Of a stretch of DNA of 35,966 nucleotides, positions 31,973 through 35,966 are shown one piece after another. Positions within the stretch are counted from its first letter, which is position 1, and each line of letters begins with the position of its first letter. The DNA comes from Fibrobacter succinogenes. GTDB lineage: Bacteria > Fibrobacterota > Fibrobacteria > Fibrobacterales > Fibrobacteraceae. The translations under genes were made by a program, and so were the position numbers. The notes under the pieces were generated by a model, which saw only the letters and a program-made list of their open reading frames with translations, did no database searches and was not told the DNA's origin. Location of the stretch: assembly GCA_902771595.1 (NCBI GenBank), contig CACXXH010000041.1, forward strand, positions 1 through 35,966. The letters run 5' to 3'.

Positions 31973-33045
31973 TGATAGATTTCCATATAGGCGATGTCTT
32001 CGCGCATGTTGGCGCGGACCATCTTGAAACGTTCGGCCTTCGGGTAGAAGTACCAGATCATCCACTCGCCCGCCATGTCGGTGCGTTTGGTCTTGATGGC
32101 GACGGGCTTTTCACCCTTGTAGAATTCGCGCTTGTGCGGAATCACGTGTTCGAACGGCCTGTAGGTATGTACGGTTTCGCCCGCCTTCCTTTCGATAAAG
32201 CCGTTACCGCCCTTGCTCCAGGTGATATACACGGCGCCGTTCTCGTCCTTCGTCTCTTCACAGCTGTCAAAGCCGCTTCCGCACCACAGGTATTTCTTAA
32301 ACTTGAATTCCTTTTCGGGCATATTGAACACTTCAGCCTTGCGGGTGTTGCCCTTATAATTGCTATACTCGCCCGCGAGCGTGTAGCTTCCGACGTTGTA
32401 GTCATCGCAGCCACGCTGAGCGACCTTCACCCTGCGGCCCGTAACGGCAATATCCACGACGCAGCCATCTTCCTGGTAGGCAAAACGGGCATGGCCGTTC
32501 GCTTCACGGATTTCGAGGTTGCCCATCTCGATTTCGGCGCGGCCGCTCTCGGGACCGTTCTGGATAACCACGTTGAACCGCTTGGGATTGTTGGGGGATT
32601 TTTTCAGATAAATGCTTCCCGTCGCCGAGGCGTACTCACCGCTCAAGTCGAGCGATTCCTGCTGGAAACGCGCCAGTTCCGCACGGCGCACCCATACGGT
32701 TCCGTACTTGCAGTCGATAGGCACGTAAGTCGGGGGTTCCTTGGGTTCACGTTCAACCCAGGTCACAACCTTCGTCTTCTTGACTTTCGTCTTGGGCCTG
32801 CCCTTCTTGTCCTTGACAACGCGGCCCTTCTTGTCCGTTACTTCGACGGTCTCCTTGGCCCAAGAAACCTTCTGGACCTTCTCCTTGGGAATGGGAAGTT
32901 CCTTCATCCAGTCCGACTTGGAGAGCGCACCGACCGGCGCAGATTCATCGACCCCGTTTTTTACTTTCTTATAAACGGGAAGCGTTTCTTGAGCAAAAGC
33001 GATTGCAACTAGCAAAAAAGCAATAAAACAGATAATTTTTTTCAA
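31969..33045 (-). CDS. Secreted protein of unknown function
   Basis: A 358-residue protein with a signal peptide (KKIICFIAFLLVAIAFAQ). A basic, Lys-rich segment follows (about 70-100; KKGRVVKDKKGRPKTKVKK), then a beta-rich C-terminal domain with several Cys (LWCGSGFDSCEE, DGCVVDIAV). No family recognised. A TTG start at 33045 is preferred because GTGAGG lies about 7 nt upstream and the signal peptide begins there; an ATG at 33075 would add ten residues ahead of it. The PIN gene overlaps its stop by four bases. Confidence 0.68.
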   Translation of the reverse strand: MKKIICFIAFLLVAIAFAQETLPVYKKVKNGVDESAPVGALSKSDWMKELPIPKEKVQKVSWAKETVEVTDKKGRVVKDKKGRPKTKVKKTKVVTWVEREPKEPPTYVPIDCKYGTVWVRRAELARFQQESLDLSGEYASATGSIYLKKSPNNPKRFNVVIQNGPESGRAEIEMGNLEIREANGHARFAYQEDGCVVDIAVTGRRVKVAQRGCDDYNVGSYTLAGEYSNYKGNTRKAEVFNMPEKEFKFKKYLWCGSGFDSCEETKDENGAVYITWSKGGNGFIERKAGETVHTYRPFEHVIPHKREFYKGEKPVAIKTKRTDMAGEWMIWYFYPKAERFKMVRANMREDIAYMEIYQ

Positions 33046-33165
33046 AACAAACCTCACAGGCGGGAAATCTAACATTTTTGCAAAAAAAACTGACCGCTTT
33101 TTATTATAGCAACCTTGTTTTTACTAAACTTTTCACATATTGAATTACCAAAGGAGAATTCATAG

Positions 33166-34575
33166 ATGAAAAAGATGATCCTCGCTTCTTGCATTTTGGC
33201 AGCAGCCGTATTTGCTGCTCCTGAAGCAGCACCTGCCGACGCGAAGGCGCCCGCCGCTGCCCCCGCAGCAGAGGCCGCTCCCGCCGCTGAAGCTCCCGCC
33301 GCAGCACCCGCACCCGCAGCAGAACAGGCTGCCCCCGCAGCAGAGCAGGCCGCTCCCGCTGCCGAAGCCGCCCCTGCAGCCACCGCCGAAGCGGCTCCCG
33401 CTGAAGCACCTGTAGCCGAAGCAGCGCCCGCCAGCGAAGCCCCTGCAGCAGAAGCCGCCCCGGCCGAAGAAGCCCCGGCAACCGAAGTTGCAGCAGCCGA
33501 ACCCGCACCTGCAGAACAGGTCGCAGCCGACGAGAAGAAACCCGCCAAGAAGAAAAAACGCCGCAAAAAGAAAAAAATGATCCAGAACGCGGTGCTCGAA
33601 ACGGCGAAGCTCGCTTTCGACATCAACGCTGACTTCGAGTTGGAAGCAGGCAAGGTCTTCTGGGCTACCGAGGACGATGAATATGCAGACAACCTCGAAA
33701 CCTGGAGCGGCGAAGCGAACTTCGCAGTTCTCGCCGAAGGCGAAGACTTCAAGGGCAAGATTGCCATGGCATTCTACCCCGGTGACCTGAAGGACGAAAT
33801 CTTCGCCGACAAGGCATCCAAGAAGGAAGCCTTCCGCAAAGACGAAAACGGCAAAGCCGAAGATTACTTCAGCCTCGACGAAGCCTGGGCATTCCAGGAA
33901 ACCGACTTGTTCAGCTTCAAGGTCGGTCGCTGGGACAACACCGACAAGAACGGTGACTACTTCGGCGGATACATCGACGGCTACAAGAACGGATTCATGT
34001 CCACGCAGCCCTCCGAGAACCAGTTGCAGTTCGGCATCACGCCGTCCGAAACGATGGACCTCTACCTTTCGTTCATCAGCAAATCGGCCAACTTGAACAA
34101 GGGCGACCTCCGTGCCGTGTTCAATTTCCACAACCTCGAAGCGCTCAACAACATCAAGATCCAGCTCGGTTACCGCAGCAACATCTTCGACCTGGTCTAT
34201 GACGCCGATGCTGAAATCGAACACAACGTGTCCCTCAAGGCCAACGTGCCGGTTCTCAACTTCATCAACGTCTTCGGTGAAATCGCCCTTATGGACCTGA
34301 GCGCCAACGGTGACATGGTCGTTCCTATGACGGGCGGCGTTTCCATCACGACTCCGGTTGTCGACCGCATCATCCTCGAAGCCGAATACGTGAATAACCG
34401 CCACGAGCACGCCAAGTACGTGAGCAAAGACGGCAAGCACGTGAAGGACGTCCTCGGTGCCATTTACCTCGAAAAGGCATTCACCGACCGCTTCAGCCTC
34501 TCTGCCGGCTTCCACAGCTTCGGCAGCACGAAGGACTGGATGCTCTCCGGCAACCTCGTCGGCAGGATAAACTAA
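33166..34575 (+). CDS. Outer-membrane beta-barrel-like protein with Ala/Pro-rich N-terminal spacer
   Basis: A 469-residue exported protein (signal peptide MKKMILASCILAAAVFAAPE). Residues about 20-125 are almost only Ala, Pro and Glu in APAAE-like repeats. A basic patch (KKPAKKKKRRKKKK, about 125-138) follows. The rest (about 145-469) has alternating amphipathic strands such as FSFKVGRWDN, LQFGITPSETMDLYLSF and RFSLSAGFHSFG, which suits a porin-like barrel. The spacer could cross the periplasm, and the basic patch could bind an acidic partner (inference). AAGGAG lies 9 nt before the ATG. The codon bias of the repeat makes long open frames on the other strand that are not genes. Confidence 0.78.
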   Translation: MKKMILASCILAAAVFAAPEAAPADAKAPAAAPAAEAAPAAEAPAAAPAPAAEQAAPAAEQAAPAAEAAPAATAEAAPAEAPVAEAAPASEAPAAEAAPAEEAPATEVAAAEPAPAEQVAADEKKPAKKKKRRKKKKMIQNAVLETAKLAFDINADFELEAGKVFWATEDDEYADNLETWSGEANFAVLAEGEDFKGKIAMAFYPGDLKDEIFADKASKKEAFRKDENGKAEDYFSLDEAWAFQETDLFSFKVGRWDNTDKNGDYFGGYIDGYKNGFMSTQPSENQLQFGITPSETMDLYLSFISKSANLNKGDLRAVFNFHNLEALNNIKIQLGYRSNIFDLVYDADAEIEHNVSLKANVPVLNFINVFGEIALMDLSANGDMVVPMTGGVSITTPVVDRIILEAEYVNNRHEHAKYVSKDGKHVKDVLGAIYLEKAFTDRFSLSAGFHSFGSTKDWMLSGNLVGRIN

Positions 34576-34635
34576 AGCGACCGAGCTCTCGACGTCTCTG
34601 GAGCGAAGCTCCGGTTTCTCGAGCTCTCTCACTGC

Positions 34636-34660
34636 AAAGGCCCGTCAATACGGGCCTTTT
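34636..34660 (+). terminator. Terminator 1 of the array
   Basis: AAAGGCCCGT pairs with ACGGGCCTTT around a short loop, followed by T. It is the natural terminator of the barrel protein gene, 61 nt past its stop. Confidence 0.88.
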
Positions 34661-34733
34661 CCGTTCACGGATGCGACCGCTCGAGCTACATCCGGAAGTT
34701 AAATTACTCCGGTATGCGCTCGCTCTCGCAACC

Positions 34734-34760
34734 ACGCCCGGTTAATACCGGGCGTTTGTT
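34734..34760 (+). terminator. Terminator-like hairpin 2 of the array
   Basis: ACGCCCGGT pairs with ACCGGGCGT around TAAT, followed by TTGTT. The layout matches terminator 1 but the stem sequence differs. Confidence 0.7.
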
Positions 34761-34827
34761 GCTCACGGACGACCGAACTCTCGACATCTCCGGGGCGAAA
34801 CTCCGGTTTTTCGAGCATTCTCACAGC

Positions 34828-34933
34828 AAAGGCCCGTTAAATAAACCTAAGCCGAGTACAGCAGAAACAAGCTTGCTTGTTTCTATTGTTGAGGCGCCGG
34901 TTTATGCGATGAAATCGCAATACGGGCCTTTTT
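34828..34933 (+). terminator. Terminator 3 of the array, split by a palindromic insert
   Basis: The arms AAAGGCCCGT (34828-34837) and ACGGGCCTTT match terminator 1, but the loop holds about 79 extra bases (34840-34918). The long-range stem could still form. Confidence 0.65.
34840..34918 (+). mobile_element. Small palindromic insert in a terminator loop
   Basis: Inside the insert ATAAACC (34841-34847) is inverted as GGTTTAT (34899-34905). AGAAACAAG (34863-34871) pairs perfectly with CTTGTTTCT (34876-34884), and TGCGAT/ATCGCA form a third stem at 34905-34919. It codes for nothing. It resembles a miniature palindromic element, with terminal and nested hairpins. Mobility is inferred only from its absence in the sister copy. 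Confidence 0.5.
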
Positions 34934-35064
34934 CTGTTCACTGATGGAACCGCTCGCGTTACATCTTTTTTTATAAAAAAAATTACTTTTTTCGAAATTA
35001 AATTATACATTTTGTATACAACGTCGTTCTTGTTTACGGCGTTGCAATCCTGGGGGAACGGATT

Positions 35065-35966
35065 GTGGTGTACAAATTGACAAAGGTTCTACTATTTACC
35101 TTGGCTTTGGCCATGGGCGCTTCGGCGTATACGCTCCAAATTAGTCCATCGACAACTTCTGGTTCCGGAAGCATCGATTCCTCTGGAATCAGCGTCAAAA
35201 CATTAAGCAATGTCAACAGGGGCGATTCCATTATGATCATGGCAAACGCGGCTTATGACTATCTGTTCAACCACTGGGAAGTTATCGAAGGGTCGTGCAA
35301 AATACAAAACACAAAAAAAATCGCAACAAAGGTTTACGACATATCAAGCAACTGCACCGTCATGCCGATCTTCAGCTTGGGCTTCCTCTACGCCATCACG
35401 GAAACGCCCACCCTTTACAACTTCACAGAACACCTGTATGCAAAATTCGTTACTAGCGGAGTCTCCGGAGTCCGGTTCTTCTTCAAGCCCATTACGCCAG
35501 GCGACTATACGCTCGTCATCTCCAACGGATTGACCCAAGATTCACTAAAATACCTCCGGTACACCTCGCTCCACTATACATCAATCAATAAGTCGCAGAC
35601 TTTCTGCGGCACGTTTTCCGAAACCATACATTTCAACCAAGACACCGACCTGTACATCATCATCGCAAACACAACCGAAAACCCGAACAACTTTTGGATC
35701 AGCATTGCATCGCAATCATATAAGCTGAAGTTCAGTTCCGACGGGCACGGGACCGTCATGCCAGCAAACGGATACGATTCCGCTTTCGCCAATTCCAAAT
35801 ACACCGTCTATGCGAAAGGAGACTTCGGTTACCGATTTGCCGACTGGCAGACAATAACAGGTTCGCCCACCATCGACGACAGGGTAGCTGCAAGCACCTT
35901 CGTCACCGTCAAGGGCAATACCGAACTGAAGGCACGATTCAAGCCCGGCGAGATATACAGCGTGTC
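35065..35966 (+). CDS. Surface protein with InlB-type (Flg_new_2-like) repeat, partial
   Basis: An open frame of at least 300 residues from GTG at 35065 that runs off the window. GGGGGA lies 7 nt upstream; the next codon is also GTG. A signal peptide (KVLLFTLALAMGASAY) is followed by an unrecognised beta-rich region. From about residue 220 comes a segment like the divergent InlB B-repeat: YKLKFSSDGHGTVMPAN, YTVYAKGDFGYRFADW and NTELKARFKP. Such repeats are found in adhesive or surface proteins. Four Cys (two early, GSCKI and SNCTV, then TFCGT) hint at disulfides. The 3' end lies outside the window. Confidence 0.72.
   Translation, partial: MVYKLTKVLLFTLALAMGASAYTLQISPSTTSGSGSIDSSGISVKTLSNVNRGDSIMIMANAAYDYLFNHWEVIEGSCKIQNTKKIATKVYDISSNCTVMPIFSLGFLYAITETPTLYNFTEHLYAKFVTSGVSGVRFFFKPITPGDYTLVISNGLTQDSLKYLRYTSLHYTSINKSQTFCGTFSETIHFNQDTDLYIIIANTTENPNNFWISIASQSYKLKFSSDGHGTVMPANGYDSAFANSKYTVYAKGDFGYRFADWQTITGSPTIDDRVAASTFVTVKGNTELKARFKPGEIYSV

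Larger units (their letters stand above)
34577..34965 (+). repeat. Duplicated terminator-bearing segment downstream of the barrel gene
   Basis: Within the 489-nt gene-free stretch 34576-35064, the segment beginning CGACCGAGCTCTCGAC (34578) recurs from 34770 as CGACCGAACTCTCGAC. The likeness continues through CTCCGGTTT, TCGAG, a GGCCCGT/ACGGGCC hairpin and a GCTCG-GTTACATC-like end. A third, shorter hairpin lies between them. The second copy is interrupted by about 79 nt inside its hairpin loop. No coding frame is convincing here. Confidence 0.75.

Noticed and set aside
33160..34632. 490-codon open frame on - opposite the barrel protein gene
   Set aside because: It is produced by the GCN-rich Ala/Pro repeats and biased codons of the plus-strand gene. 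Its C-terminal part is low-complexity Cys/Gly and it has no family likeness.
34577..34965. CRISPR-like array
   Set aside because: Only two to three imperfect hairpin units of unequal spacing, no regular spacers and no cas genes. They read as terminators.

Overview
The window looks like a Fibrobacter chromosome, probably F. succinogenes or a close relative. The evidence is four lipoproteins built from the Fibrobacter major paralogous (FISUMP, TIGR02145) domain, two TIGR02147-family regulators, poly-serine linkers behind lipoprotein signal peptides, and secreted plant-wall hydrolases (GH26, an SGNH/CE2-like esterase, GH53). No rRNA, tRNA, CRISPR array, transposase or integrase was seen.

Layout: 1-3252 holds the 3' end of pheT, a FISUMP lipoprotein, a glutamine amidotransferase-like gene and then a second, internally deleted copy of the pheT 3' end. 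3281-6675 has an iron alcohol dehydrogenase and a TIGR02147 regulator coupled by ATGA to a lipoprotein. 6846-11425 is a hemicellulose/pectin locus: a GH26 gene with a broken frame and an esterase on +, with a GH53 lipoprotein on -. 11571-17117 has a duplicated 5' end of a methyltransferase gene, a second FISUMP gene, the intact methyltransferase gene, ung, a DUF4321 protein and gatA. 17145-21555 is a tandem pair of multi-domain FISUMP lipoproteins. ogt and an IMP-cyclohydrolase-like gene follow. 22980-28526 is a five-gene operon-like set: a TIGR02147 regulator and four lipoproteins that share one cysteine-containing repeat domain. The rest holds gatB, a small membrane protein, a lipoprotein, a broken PIN gene, a secreted protein, an Ala/Pro-rich outer-membrane protein, a terminator array and a truncated InlB-repeat surface protein.

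Three observations stand out. First, two separate FISUMP modules are flanked by direct repeats of the end of the neighbouring housekeeping gene, with the same relative orientation, as if FISUMP genes move as cassettes. Second, a regulator plus lipoprotein arrangement occurs twice, and one instance is expanded into a cluster with nine copies of an unrecognised domain whose cysteines co-vary. Third, two perfect short tandem duplications (50 and 29 bp) each break a reading frame that is otherwise intact. They are either switch-like mutations or assembly errors.

Several genes also have a TATATT-like hexamer only 6-9 nt before the start codon and no ribosome binding site, which suggests leaderless mRNAs. 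Family names come from reading the translations; no database search was run.
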